Origin: Himantopus leucocephalus
Lineage: Eukaryota; Chordata; Aves; Charadriiformes; Recurvirostridae
Assembly: GCA_003993805.1 (NCBI GenBank)
Contig: RSEF01000004.1
Span: 68,896,591-68,960,590 of the forward strand
Reading direction: 5' to 3'
DNA length: 64,000 bases
Shown here: piece after piece, positions 25,701 to 39,800 of the stretch
Position numbering within the stretch: the stretch's first letter is position 1
How the letters are laid out: the number at the start of each line of letters is the position of its first letter
The notes under the pieces: model-generated
Seen by the model: the letters and a program-made list of their open reading frames with translations, nothing else
Told to the model about the DNA's origin: nothing
Database searches by the model: none
Translations under genes and position numbers: made by a program

Positions 25701-28700
25701 ATATAATGAGATAAGAGTTTCTTATACTAAGAAAAGAAGAGAAAAGGTGGAAGTAACTCAGATAATCTCAAGTCCTGTTTTAAGCATAGTAGAAGAAGGA
25801 TCTGGGATAAACCGAGATTCAGCACTGAATAAAGAAATGTTAGAGGTAAACAACAAGGGATAAAAAATACACTGACACTAGGCAAGAGAGCTGAAGCAAG
25901 TATTGCAACTAATCTGGCTCAGAAATATGTCATAGTTTTGAGACAAAAATGAAGTTTTTCTATACTACACAGGGAGAATAACAAAATGGAATACTGATGC
26001 GCAACAGGAACACTAACTACGCAGAGACAACAAAACATAATGGGGCTGGAATGGAGGTATATTGTTTAGGAAGAAAAGGTATAGGAAACACTGAATGGAG
26101 TGTTTCCACTGAATAGTAGAGCATCAAGCTCAATTGATTTGGGTTAAAATAGCTTTAAGAGGAATAATAAGACAGAGTCCATCACAGCAGAGCTAGAAGT
26201 CTCCTACAGTCATCCGGCAGCAGATGTTGTTGTAACAGTATTAGAGAGAGAAATACTACTAGGAACTGTGTTGTTATGGAAGACATTAGCCATACAGACA
26301 CATATTGGAGAAACATCTACATCCTTAGCTCACGCTTTCCGCTTGGGTCCTAAGCAGTATAATGAATTCATATGACACTGATCCCAGATCTGAGCTGTTA
26401 AACAAATCTGAGTCCCTGGGAGCTTCCCAGTTCAGCTGCCCACCAGGCTGAGGACCTCTTCACACATTTCACAACAGAAGCCTGAGGAGGCATATGAATT
26501 GTCTCCTTAACTCTAACTAGGTAAGCACCAGGCAGGAGGAAGAATTATTTCACTTGAGGACACAAACAAGTATAAGCTATTATTTAATAATAGCTGGAAA
26601 TTAACAGTCAGAGAAGATGGGGACAGGAGAAGCTCTAGAGCAGTTTTCTCATAGTAGCCGATTTTTTTCCCCCCCCAACCATGTACTTTTCATAGGGAAA
26701 TGGATCAGTTTATGATTGTCAGTTACGCAGTTGTGTGGGACTAGACCCGGTAAGTCAGAAGGTCTCTCTCTGTACTCTGCAGGACCTTTCTAAACTTTTA
26801 AATAATCCTTAGAAGTACGAAGAGCAGCACCTAATCAAGAAGTAACAGAATGCTACCCACTTGCACCCAGCCAGTTTCACCAGACAAGATTCCCAGATGC
26901 TCTGATGACTCTCACTGAGCAGCATGGGAGGCTCTGGAGAACTTTCCTGTCCCTTATGTGGTTCGACAGTCATTTCTCAATCACGAAAATACTGAGACAT
27001 CACAGAATGGAAGCTTGTTCAAACTCTTAGATATCTCTGGCTATTAACGCTCCTCAGAGGAGACTAATTTTAGTGCCTAAAGATATTAAGTGAGTACCCA
27101 AATTAAAACAGAATCCAGAGCAGTAAAAAAAATTATTTTTTTCTGCCTTTTAACATACTACAAACCTATCAGTGACATTGTTCCCTAAATCATCTCAAAA
27201 TTTCACATAGCATAAATTTCACAAAGCTCTCAGTAGTTTCTACAGCCTTTCTTTACACACTGGGAACATAACAGGCTTCTTGGACAGTAACTGTACCTGA
27301 AATAAGTGTTTCTGCTTCAGGTCAGACAGCTCACTGTATTTAATTTTTTCTCTAAGCTAGACAGCAATACATTTTAAGAGCTCCTTTACACCCAACGGTG
27401 TCTCTCTTCTTCTATGCAGCATGCTGCTTGTTTTGAATTCAATAGCTGGTAGTCTTTTATTGTCAACATATTAGATATCATTATAACTTAGCACATGAAT
27501 AGTTTTATTAGCCTGTCACGTCATGACAGATAGAAAAGTTTTGTCAAGGGGAGTCAAAATTTTCTACCGCAAAGTCAATCTCAGGCATCTTACGTGCACC
27601 AAACGCCTTCCAAAGGGAGTGTTAACTGAACACAACACAAACCTAAAGTAGACAAACAACCCAGCTTACTGCAGTGGAACGTTTGATACAGAGCAAAACA
27701 CTAACTGAAGATTAACAGCCTATTAAAAATGAAATCAAGCTATTAGAAGCCAACAAGCATGGGAAAGGTTCTTTTTGTCATTCAGCTACTATCGCATTTG
27801 ATGTCGCATTAAATTGCCCATTGGGCAAAGCACTGAAAAGCTAATATGGGAATGCCTTGTTTATAACGTTCACTTTCATCTGTGAATTACAAAAGCAATT
27901 CATCAATAACAAAACCAGTTTAAATGATGTATGAAGTGAACACAGCATTCTGCAACAACTGCTTCTTCCAGATAAGACCCAAGGATAAACTGCATCCACA
28001 GGGGAATGAAAACAAGACACCATTGGGTTCCACAGGCAAAAAGCATTTTACTTAGCGTGAAGGACTCTTTATCAAGTGCAGTCATTTAGATAAATTATAA
28101 TCAGGCCAAAAGAAGTCCTGATCTGTACTTTACAATTTTCCCATTAGCAGTAAGTAAGGCTTTAAAGTGCTGTAATTTGATAACAAGTCCCTTAAATGCC
28201 ATGCAACGTGTACAATTTTCTCCATGAACAATGACATGATTCCCCTAAGATAGGTTTAATAAAGCCAAATGAATCAGTGCTTTCTGTTAGTTATTTATGT
28301 AACATTCTGGAACAGCTGCAAGAAACGTGCAACTTCCTGAATGGGTTCCGCCTCCAGCAGTTGTGTAGACCAGATGGGAGAGTGACAAACTCCACTTAAT
28401 GTGTCACAGCATCAGCTCAATCATAAAATGGTACCAAACAAATCTCCTTGGAACAGGAGCCACCTGGTTACTATCAATACACCTTCTCTTTCTTGAACGG
28501 CACCTCTAATTTGCGACGTGCAACCTAAAAGACGCACCCCTCCAACCCCACGAAGCAGCCCTCAGCAAATTGGTTTCCTTTGGAAAAAAAGCAATGCCTC
28601 ACTCTTTATAGCCAGCCTCAGGCGGTTTTAAAGCCTTTCATTTATAAAGCTTGCTCACAGATTAGTCAGTGTGCCATCTTCCCACTGAGAATTTCCCCAG

Positions 28701-29228
28701 TTAGTTATTCCAGTTCGAGTTTGGTTTGTCTTCAACTTTTACTCAGTAGTTATTAGAAACAGAAATCTGCAATGCCTTCTGTTTTACCTCAGGGCCAGAG
28801 CACTGGTCTGCAAGCCTCAGATCTGGTTTCTGCCCATAGCCATTATTTTCCCTACCCTGAACAAGAATATATGACGTGGGGTCTGTTGCAGCTCACTCAG
28901 AAAGAGGTGTGAGGGGTCTCCAGATGTCTGCAACGGCTTAGAAATAATTGCGTTGGTCTGGGGAGAGAGACAGATTAATTTAATTAGGAAACATAACCTA
29001 CGTACAAACTTTCCGAATAAACATTTCCGTAACATACCGTTTGCTTCATAACAATTCTTGCTATTTGTCAGGAAGGCTTATTGCGGTGTCCTGTACAGAG
29101 GGGGCACTTCCCCTTTCCCTCTGTTATAACAAGAACACGGTGGTATAAACACAGAGACCTGAACCTATTCAGACTACCTGCGGGTAACGAGAGGTGTCTA
29201 GGCTGAGATTTCCACGGCATGCGTTTTC
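22714..29228. other. anonymous AT-rich DNA
   Basis: No convincing gene, RNA or interspersed element was found. The longest frame is 105 codons (25273-25590, minus) and has no splice context. One exon-like segment with two strong donors on the minus strand (24772-24841) is described in the findings. 26671-26677 is a short homopolymer C run. Confidence 0.6.
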
Positions 29229-29499
29229 ATGCTGGAGCTGTGCCTAGACCTGTTGTGCCACGCTAACCTTCAGGGAGCTCACCTTGCCAAAAGCATTTGG
29301 GAGCGCACCCCTGATGCTAACAGACAATCCCAAGAAGGTCCAGACCCAGAGCTGCCGGGTGTATGCCAAGGATCTCTGACAACTAACAAGCTTTTATTCT
29401 TAACGTTTTGCAAACAAGTCACCCCTGCAGATGTTTAACTACCTAAACATATCCAATCCTGCTGATGTTTTGCTTGGATGGCATTCATTTATAAAGTGT

Positions 29500-29724
29500 C
29501 AGATGCTCCCCATGTCAGCGTCTGCTCATTCATGTGATAACTATTCTATTAAGGGACCGGGATTTCAGCCATTTGAAATTATAACTGGTATGACATTGAC
29601 AACAGGAGTTGTGACGGATGTCAGCCCACTCCGAAGGGTGATGTTGCCCTTAGAGGGAAATAGTGAGAAAACACATCAGAGCCTAAAAACCATAAGCCTT
29701 GCCAACATTAAAGGACAGGATTAA
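29500..29724 (+). pseudogene. possible retroviral pol (integrase C-terminal) remnant
   Basis: The frame ending at 29724 contains a G-F-Q-P-F-E-I-I-T-G segment (29558-29587). This resembles the conserved G-x-S-P-[FY]-E-[IL]-[IVL]-[TY]-G signature near the end of the integrase core region in gammaretrovirus-like pol. It is preceded by an L-P-M-S-A stretch and followed about 25 residues later by a leucine-containing helix-like segment, spaced as in that family. Only this short block is recognisable. There is no reverse transcriptase, no LTR pair and no env nearby. It would be an old, isolated ERV fragment, but chance similarity is possible. Confidence 0.35.
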
Positions 29725-31837
29725 TACTGTTTCACAGGATTTTTCCAGTATATAATGCAGTTAAGACTTCTTTTTCAGAAAATGATGAGGTGAAGAACTC
29801 CATCTAGCCTACGTACAGCACTGCAACTAGAGGCTGTGTTCATTTTGATCTCCGTGTACACGGTATCTACTCTGCTGCAATGGTATCTCAGTTAATGTTA
29901 AACTAAGAAACTGCATGCTACCACATCATTCTTCTAGAGAGGGACGTTTGTTTGCTCTCGCCTACAGTGGATCTCTTTCTTCAGAAACGCCTGTGACTCT
30001 GAACCCTAACGGATATGCACTGGGGCTCTCCAGATAAGTGCTGAGGTTTCCACACTTAGGGTTTTTTGCTAAACCAGCACTGAAAATAGCCGTTATGCCA
30101 GGGTTATCTTTTTTGCAGTAGTTCTGCTTTTTCACAATATTTCATTCACAATATTTAGTATTTTTTTCTGAAACTATAATTTCTTATGTTAGTGTATGGG
30201 AAATTCAGCTGTTTAAAAGAAAGTATTAATTTTGTTAGGACTAGTTAAAAACATAAAAGCAAGCTTTTTTTTTCAACAGGACCTAGGGTGGCATCGATAT
30301 TTTAAATGGGATAAAGAAAATTAAGAAAACTGAAACAAGATCTGTCATGTCAGCCAGAAATACCAACCAATATTAAATTTAAATGTTTTGCTTTGGAATA
30401 CACCCCATGTTCTCCTAAGGAAACAGCCGCTCCCTGTGATTCCTTCCCAACTCTCACTTGGATTTAGCTCTTCAGTTGATTTTCCCACCATGCGCAGACC
30501 TTCCTGGGGCTGAGCAACATCCTGGTACCTCTAAACGATGAAACAAATGAAATCAGGCCTGACAGCTACAATTCCTGCGAGGTGCTGCTACGGATCTGCT
30601 GCAGGCGGTGAACTGAGTACCTCCTAAGAGACGTAGTACATATATATTGTGGCTATGCATTAAACCAAGAAAAGATCCCCTAACACTAAGTTCTATTTTT
30701 TTAGTGTTAAAAATATTCTCTTCTTACTCAAGACTTGTGAANAAAAAAAAAAAAAAAAAAAAGTGGAAATACATATAGATGTAACAAAATTTTCTCCTAT
30801 TGGCAAAGTTTGTAATCCATATGACAACCAACATGAAAATATAATTAAATAATAACTATATGGCATGTAAAAATAATCCCCTATAAAAAAATCTGTATCA
30901 TATGATTGCACACTCAGGATTATGCTATATACAAATCAGCAAACGCAAAATGCACTTCGGAACATGTATATGCAATTCAAGAGATGGATTTCTTTCACTT
31001 CAAGCTCTTGCCGTGTCACAGCCTGGGTCCGGACACTTCACTTCAGCCTTGCCTTGCCACGGTGGCTGATGCTGCCCTGGATGCCCCCTCCACTCCCAAG
31101 CTGCCCTGCTCCTGCTCTGGGGACACTGGGACGGGCACTGGTCCCCAGGGAGCCAGCAGCACTCGCAGCATCCTGGTGACACCCACTAAAAACCCTCATG
31201 ACAAGAGTGGGATCTGTCCCATAACACAAAAAGTGAGAAAGTGTTAACAGAAGAAATTAGAAGGCAGGAAACATTGCCTGAAGCCTTTCACTTAACGTCC
31301 GTATGAAGGCTGACATACAGCAATAACGCAGGCAAGCATCTTTGCTCAATGAATTCCGAAAAAAGCTCGAACGGGAAATAGCCAGCAGAGACTCAAAGTT
31401 GCTCCTAGGATATATCCAAAGAAACGTCAGACCAGTTTGGAGACAAATTCCCCAGGTGGTTTGCTTAAAGCAAATGTTAGCATCTTTTGTCTAAACATTT
31501 AAATTTGATCTGGACGAGTTCTTTGTTAGAAGACTTGTTTGGCCTGGATTCAGACAAGCACATGGTCCTGTGATGTGTTCCCATTCATAAGAAGTTGGTG
31601 AGACTGGTAACGCGATCAGCTTGCCCAAGCACAGAGTACAATGGCGCTGGCTGTTCACCGCTTGCTCAGTGGTGTTAGCCCTGAGCCTGCAAGTTATGAG
31701 GAATATAGGCCTAATATAATCAGCCGGGGAAACCGTCTCACAAGTGCGTACAAGTGCTTAAAAAATTTCTATTTGGTACAGCTACAGCACTGGCTTTCCT
31801 GTGTCTCAAATGCTGAAGTCTGTTACACATCCTGGAA
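29725..31837. other. anonymous DNA with A-tract and GC-rich patch
   Basis: 30742 is a single N followed by a 20-base A run, consistent with an assembly problem at a homopolymer. 31010-31190 is a GC-rich patch in AT-rich surroundings, with four overlapping frames of 60-113 codons on both strands. This is expected from GC-rich sequence poor in stop codons. No motif identifies a gene. Confidence 0.55.
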
Positions 31838-32272
31838 ATCACAGAATCACAGAATGTTCAGGGTCGGAAGGGATGTCTGGAGCTCATCCAGTCCAACACC
31901 CCTGCCAGAGCAGTTACACCTACAGCAGGTTGCACAGGACGGTGTCCAGGCAGGTTTTGAATGTCTCCAGAGTGGGAGACTCCACCACCTCCCTGGGCAG
32001 CCTGTGCCAGTGCTCTGCCACCCTCAAAGGAAAGAAGTTCCTCCTCATGTTTAGATGGAACTTCCTATGTTCAAGTTTGTGCCCGTTACCTCTTGTTCTA
32101 TCACTGGGCACCACTGAAAAAAGACTGTTCCCATCCCCCTGGCACCCTCCCTTTAAGTTTTTATGAGCATTGATAAGATCCCCCTCAGTTTCCTTTTCTC
32201 CAGACTAAAAAGATCCAAGTGCCTAAGCTTTGCCTTGTAAGAAAGATGCTCCAATCCCCTAATCATCTTTGT
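31838..32272 (-). mobile_element. CR1 LINE 3' region, cut by assembly gap
   Basis: Reverse-strand CR1. It starts with the tail complement atcacagaatcacagaatg, then ggtcggaagggatgtctgga, catccagtccaacacccctg, ccacctccctgggcagcctg, aagttcctcctcatgttta, gataagatccccctcagttt and ttctccagactaaaaagatc. On the minus strand the frame at 31920-32114 reads as the CR1 ORF2 C-terminal end (contains [10 protein letters not shown]). The copy stops at the 100-N gap. The + strand 137- and 121-codon frames here are its antisense. Confidence 0.95.
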
Positions 32273-32372
32273 NNNNNNNNNNNNNNNNNNNNNNNNNNNN
32301 NNNNNNNNNNNNNNNNNNNNNNNNNNNNNNNNNNNNNNNNNNNNNNNNNNNNNNNNNNNNNNNNNNNNNNNN
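32273..32372. other. assembly gap, exactly 100 N
   Basis: A placeholder gap between the CR1 copy and a TAC microsatellite. True length unknown. Confidence 0.97.
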
Positions 32373-32403
32373 TACTACTACTACTACTACTATTACTACG
32401 ACT
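32373..32403. repeat. (TAC)n microsatellite at gap edge
   Basis: tactactactactactac with minor interruptions abuts the gap. The repeat is the likely reason assembly failed here, so the allele length is not reliable. Confidence 0.9.
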
Positions 32404-33749
32404 ATTTTAAAATTCTCAACATAACAAGTCACCTACAAAATTGATTGGGAAATAACATCCAAAAAATAAAATAAGAACGGCTGAGAATTCTTCAGACATT
32501 CCCTACAGTGGAGAAAGATACACTTTTTCAGAGTGCTGCACTGGCCATCTGGACCTCTTTTAGAGTGTTACGAAGTGCTCTGCTTCTCAAATTTTTATCT
32601 GTATTTTATGTAATGGCTAGAGGAACTCAGAACATTCAGTTCACCGCTTATTTTTCAAGCCGTTTCCAAAAAGCGTTCAATATATCTCAGATTATAAGGT
32701 TGGGGAACAGGATAAAACGCTTCAAGAGAAGGCTCCTAGGTATCTGGGACCTGAGTTCCCAGCCAAGGCGAGTACCACTCAGTGCGCATAGCTTCTGTAC
32801 CATGTTCTAGGACTCCTAGTTGTCGTTTTTTTTCTGAGTGTAGTGTAGCAACAAGTAGCTGTGAAAATGCTTGCTTGAGGATGATTTAGTGAACCAGAGT
32901 GTCATTTAACAGCATCTTTCTCCTGCCAATCACTGCTGAGCAGGGAACTCCCTTCCATACAGGAATACACTTGCCTCAGTTTTCATTTACTTTGCAATCC
33001 CTTTTCTGCTGGAATCCTTTGGCTGCTTAAACTTGCCCTCAGAACCAGAGGACACTCAAAATCACCTTCCCACCTCCTCATCAGCTCCTGAATCTCACTC
33101 TTGTCCCACTCTCCACCTCCATTGCCTTACTCAACTTAAAATGATGTCTTTATTTATAATAATCCTCAAAAAAAAAACCCCTCTAACATTGTTTTGAAAT
33201 GTGCCTTTACGCCAGGAACATCACCATAATTTATGTACTCCACTTAAACAGTAACACAGAAAATATGACTTTATCTTTCCATGATCTTACCTTTTGCTTT
33301 CAAATTTCCATTTTTCTTCTTTATTTTCTCCCTGGATTTCATTTCTACCATACGCCCAAGTGTAATAAGACATAGTCAGGACTGAAGAACCACTCAGACC
33401 AAAGAAGGAAATGGGCTTAGTAAACAGCACCAACTCCGTATGCCCGATACCCAGCAGTCTAGAGCCCACCACCGCTTTGCCACTGACTTACTGTCTGAGC
33501 TTAGTCAAGTCACCTAACCTCTCAGTTTCCCAGCTGTCCTTTGGGAAGCATTATTTAGCCCTAAAATAAAAACCGCTGCACACGCATGATAATTTACAAG
33601 CTTTATTTTAACACATAGCTCTCTTAAAAGTTCATACAAATGCACGACAGTATAGACTTCAGTCATTATGGAGAATAAAGAGCTTCCACTGTGGAAATGT
33701 TGAGTTTGGTTTCTGATCATCCCATTTGTGTGTTAGAAACACCATCACN

Positions 33750-33802
<53 letters not shown>

Positions 33803-36800
33803 AAAAGGGAAAAAAGCCCTAAGGGAAGAATCTCTGCTGGTTTAGGAGGTTTTATTTAAGTTATATGTTCTCCACCCCCTTTCCCTCAAACCTAATCAGC
33901 ATGTCCTATATTTACGACAGAAAATGTAATTTCAGTCAAACAATTTAAATTGGTCACATAGAACCTAGAGCTATCAGTTTTGTTGAAGCCCCTGGTGAAT
34001 GGCACTTCAGCTCTATCAAATTCGACTCCAGCAATGAACACCAATTCTCTCAAGGTTATTTTGTATCTGTAATGTAACCCAAATCCATCAATTATATAAA
34101 CTCCTTTGGGTTAAAAAGATGTAATAAATTGTCCTAGCTCTAAGAAGATGAGTTTGATGAACCTGTCAGTATTACTAGCACTTATAAGCTGTGAATATTC
34201 TGCCACATCCTCATCGTACCGCTAAAGGCTCGAGCTATAGTAACAAATGCACAGTAACTACGGGACCTTCCACTGGGTACTCCCAGCCAAGGCAAATGTT
34301 TAATTCCCTCGTTATCTTTGCTACTGTGCAGCTCAAGCAATAACCCCATTCTCAAACTACGGGAGTTGGGAAATAATGCATACGTGTGCTGAGAAGACTG
34401 TATTTTGATATAACTCATTATTGCAGGACACAGATTAATTTAAATCCATCATTTTTAGAATCTTGCAATGTATTCAAAGTGTTACGGTGCACTGTTTGGT
34501 TTTGCTTATTTTTTTTTAAAGCAGTCCAGGCAACAGCCAAGGTCTTCAATATCATCCCCCCATGGCCTATTTAGTAGCGAGGCGGAATTCAGATGGAGGG
34601 ATATTCTGGAGGATGAAGGATCTGTAACAAGGGAATCTAAGTATTAGAGCAGCTTGGCCAGAATTCTGGAAGGCTGTTCAGGAGGGTGATATGAAAAATG
34701 AAGTTTCTTTTTTGTGTTACTTTTTCCTAAGGGGAAAAAAGAAATAAGGTCTCATCCTGCCCTACTGGCTCCGGGAGATACCAGATAAAGACCAGAGGGA
34801 AATCAGTCAATAGGACAGAAACCTTCCCTAGAAGATCCTCTTTGCATATTATTATTTAAACATTAATTTAGTCCAGTTTTGTAAGCTTGCTCACCCTTTG
34901 TTCCCCAACAATTTCTGTACCCTTTCACCAATTCAAATTAAGTTGAGATGAGGGTCTCAAATACATTACATTCCCTGTAAATTTGGGAAAACACACTAGC
35001 ATAGAAGAGAGAAAGAAACTCTGAAGTGCCTCTAGTGGCAGACAGGCTACAAAATTAGTTCATCCCTGTTAGATACAAAAGGATACACACAACAGACTCA
35101 CCTCGGGATATAAATGCACAGGAAGCCAAGCTTCAGACTTTCCACTGCTTACAAAGCAATTGGGTATTTTTTTTTTAAAATTGCTAAACTTATCATGCCT
35201 CTTTCAAGCTGTCCCAAATCTCTGCAGCAATACCGCTTTCCAGAAACTGCTCAAGAAAGCGCAGACCCTTCTCACACCACTGCTGCCTCAAGGCAAACCT
35301 GGTTTTGGGTTGACATCCCAGTTCCAGAGTAAGTTCACGTACATCCTGCCCGGTTCCCCAGGTAGTCTGGTGTTTTGCTAACACGGGGAATCAAGCTCCC
35401 TCTTACCACAGAATCAAGGTTATTTCACTAAGAGCAATACTCCCATATAATACTGATCATCTTTTTTTAATTTCTAGCCCAAGCTGTCGCAGCTCCCAGC
35501 CTCCGTCTGAAACCTTTTCTTGTCCATACGCATTAGCAGTTCGTCTATTTGCTCTTGATTAATTTCTCCTTGTAAAACACAATATTTTTGTCAGCTGAAA
35601 TAATGATCTCCTGAGGTACTTGGCCCCAGACCTGTAAAGTGTTAACACAGATTTGATTAAGGGACGGTCATTCCAGTGGGCTCAGTGGAGCCTTTGACAT
35701 GGGTAAAGGCTTTCAGGGGGCAGGTTTTCAGGGGCAGGTTTTGATTTGCAATTTATAGAGACACTGGAGGATTCCTATGCGTGTTCAACTCTTTCATAAT
35801 ATTTGACTCTCTCTCATAATTTCCCAGTGAGGTTCTTTGTCTCTGTTTCCTCTGCTTTAAATTCTTTATGCTGCCTTCATTGCTTGAATTCCCTTTCCTC
35901 ACACAATTAATTCCCTTCATTTGGACATTTCACTCCTTCTTAACCTGTCTTCTGCCTCCAAAGCTAAGGGTAGTTAATAAAGATTGTATGGACCAGATTT
36001 GTCCAGGACACATTACTCTTTAGAGGACAGGTGGAGGAGACATTTGTGCTTTAACATAATAGTAAATACACACAAGGCAGTGTTCCCGGCAGCACAGCTA
36101 CACGTAACGCCAGATTGCTGGCAAATGACAGATAGACTTTATCCTGAATCCTCAGTGGGGAGCTCAAATCTGTATTTTTTAAATCCATCTGGAGTATTCA
36201 GTATCCTTGGTGCATTGAAGCCAACACAGGAAAAATGTGGGTTTTCTTTCTCTCTCTCTCTTTCCCTTCTCCCTAAAAGTTCCCGCTCCCAATTAATTAT
36301 AGATATCTGTTCCTCATAATGACAGATGACTTTTTTTTTTTATTTCCATTGGAAACAGTTTGGCTTAATTACTTCTGACATTTCAGACAGCACACTGTGA
36401 GCTTGCTCACAATTTTGCAGCATTAAAATAAATAAATGAACAAACAAATAAATAACTAAATAGCCTATCTCCCCAGCAGCTAACAGAGTTTATTTGGTTT
36501 CATGGTAACACAGACCACAATGGGCAAAACATCATGAATAACCAGTTCAAGCAGGAGTGGAAGAGCAGGCAGACAGAATCTCTGCCTTATTTACCATAAG
36601 ACATCTCTCACCCCAACCCACACAAACAGATTTTAAAGGAAGCACATTCATACCCTCATGTTTCTGTCCAGTAAGGAACATAAATTTAGAGGGAGGAAAG
36701 GAGACTGAGGTAGGGAACCAAATTAATGGCTGAAGGTTTTTTTTATTAAAAAAAAAAAAAAAAAAAGGAGAGAGATGTTTCCCTGACCGCGATCAGCATA

Positions 36801-39800
36801 GGAGGGCTGCTGAGGCCAGTGTGATGAAAGGTCTACAGTAAGTGAAAGGGACAGTGGTGAATTTGTGGTGGTATGAGCAGCCATGGGATTGTGGAAATCA
36901 GCAGTAAGAAATGCGGATAATGGCACAAGCAGTTGCCCGAGGGAGGCTCAGGGAAAGAGGATTAATGACCATCAAGACCCGCTCCCCTTCCACTCCTTCC
37001 CTGAAATGCCAAACCGCTGAGCCAGTTATCAATCACGAATGTGAAATACATTGGTGGATTGATTGGGTTTGATACAGTGGCAGCCAGCTACACTTTTGAA
37101 TACTCTTTGAAAACAATTTTTACTGTGCAATGCTGGAGAAAGCCAACAAATAATAAACCTGTCAGAGTACTCACCAAGTGCTCGTAAATACTAAAGCTGC
37201 TGTAGTGCCTTGCAGCGGCAAATGGGAACCATTCCAAAGCCTGCAAAATTGTCAATACTTAATCGTTGCATCTGATATCAATTCTAATTTAAACTTCTAC
37301 TCTCTCTTCCCCCTCGTCTTATCTTCCCTCAGCAGCAAACGCACAAGTCTTAATAAAGAGCATGGTGATAGCGTGTCTTTCCTTTTAGTGGGAAAGGCAT
37401 AGGGGTTTTTTTCAGCCACGCTCTTTTTCTCCTGTAATTTATCCTGTTGTTCTGAGCCCTTTGTTCTGAATGCCCATTTCAGGTTCAAAGCTGCATGTTT
37501 TTAAATGAGAGAATGAGGCTATATAATAACCCCAGACAACTTGGCCCACTATCCAGCCTTTACTCAGGCAAAACTGAGGCAGTGGGATTTTGCTTGACCA
37601 AAGGCAGATTAGAAGCTCAGAGTCACAGTATTTTATGTCACCTTTGCCTCAGAGATAGCAGGAAGAAGTTTTCAATTCATATCAACCGGTTGTCCTCCCA
37701 CTTCTGCAATGGACAAAGGACTACAAAAAATAGACCTTGACATCTTTAGAGACTTCAGCCTGTACAGCAGATGTGCAATTTTGCAGTATTTTTGGTGTTA
37801 GACTTTGTATACCAGGCCTAATGAAGCCCTGATCGTTCAGTTTTAAAAGCACCCTTTGAAGAAATTCTCATCAAACACAGAAGCTGTGGAAAATACGCAG
37901 CTTTTTGCCATAGCTCATGGAAGCGTGTTCCATGGTTTGCAGACAGAGCTGTGCTCTTTTGCGTTCCCCTTCATCGCATCAGTGGATCCCAACAAAACTG
38001 ACCCCAATGAAAGAGGCATTCCTACTATGGTATCTCTCTCAAATAATTTTTTTTTTTTTTTACCATAGATGGGCACATCACAGTAGATTAATCCCCCTTT
38101 ATACAGACCAAAAAATGGCACATTCTGGACTTGAATAAGGATCATATAATTTCAGACAGTATCTTTGTATTTTTATAGTACTTCCTTTTATAAATGACGC
38201 TCCATTGATGATGATTCTGGAAAAAAATGCCAGGTTTTGTGAAAATGTAGGCAATATATTGCTCAATAACATAAACACAGTGTCTCATATGAAAGATCCA
38301 TCCATCCCAGTCTTCTGTCTCAGTGGCCAACAGTACATGTGCAGGGGAGGAACATGAAGTAAATGCAGCATGATCCTCCTCCTCTTACATGTTCCTGTCA
38401 ATCAGCAATGGGCTCCTTAAAAAAACCTGCTCCTGTATGCTTTCCTGTAAATTCTGTGTCTGTGTACAAGGCAGTGAGCAACTTCTCTAAACCTTTTTCT
38501 GGATTTATGATATAATTTCCATACAAATGGGAAATGCCACACACACACACACAAAAAAAAACCCCAAAAACTCGAAGGATGTTAGACAGCTACACACTGA
38601 GCAAAGATGATTTGTAATTCCTAGACAATCTTTTCTTAAGTTTATTCTCCCTTTAATGTTCTTGATTCTCTTTTTTTGGATGATAGATATGGTGTTCTTA
38701 CATGCTTTTACCCTTCCCTTTTTTTCTTCTTTTTTTCTTTTTAAGTATCATCGCTGAGAAATATCTTGATCACTTTGGTTTGTGATGAGAAAGTCAGCTC
38801 GTTGTGTATCAGGAATTTGGTTGGAAATGTCAAATACCTCTGCTCCAAAAGCATCACAAGCTCCCACAGTACCAAAGTCTGAGTACACAAAGATGCAAAA
38901 ATGGCACCAGTGGGAAAAAAATGTTGTGTTAGTGCATCAGAGCAGAATATCTTAGCTTGGGACACTGCTATACGTCTCTCCTTGACCTTGATGTAACTGC
39001 CAAACTTCTTGATTGGCAAAGTCTCTCTAATGTCCCCCAAGGTTCTCATATTCCATCTGTCTGCTGTCTACAGCTTCCTAAAGACCAACCTCCTTCCTCT
39101 TGTCTTGGTTTCCATGATTTCTTAAAGATATATTCAATGCACAGCTGCTAAGTTCAAGAAAACTGGCAAGAAAATGGAAAAGAACATCATTGGGAACCGT
39201 TTTCCAAAATCTGATTTAATTTTTCTATTGAAAATTTAAAAGTCAGATAGATCTCAGCACTGCCAAGGCCATATCAGTGTGTTTAAAACTGTAAATCTAA
39301 ATAGAACTAGCAGTGCTTGTAATATGTAATTTTAGAAGCTAAGAAATAGTCTTTATCTGGGACATTCCTTGGCTACACACACTAAATCTGGAATTTGTAG
39401 GAATGGTTTTGCCATTCTTGTTTCTTTTTTAGGTTTGAGGAAACAAAGAGGGGAGAGCATTAAACGAAGACAACAGCTCTGTACATTTTCTTTATATAAA
39501 GAGAATACAGACAAAAATAATTTAATTTAAAGATGGGGATATCAAATTGAGACCATTATTTCAAACAGATGATTATAGGCCTGATTGATTAAAGCATAAT
39601 CTGCAGTAAATGTAACTACAGAGGTGACTAATAGTGCCTGTGTGAATGCACGGATGGACACACACAAAGACATAAATGAACTTCCTAGCAAAGACAGAAC
39701 TTACTTGTTTGCAGAAGAAAATCACGATGTTATTGTCTTCCCCGATTCCATCTGCAAAGCTATAAGTGAAAATTCTTCAGTACTTTTCCATTACTCCAGA

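Noticed and set aside
31641..32166. + strand frames of 137 and 121 codons
   Set aside because: They are antisense to a minus-strand CR1 element.
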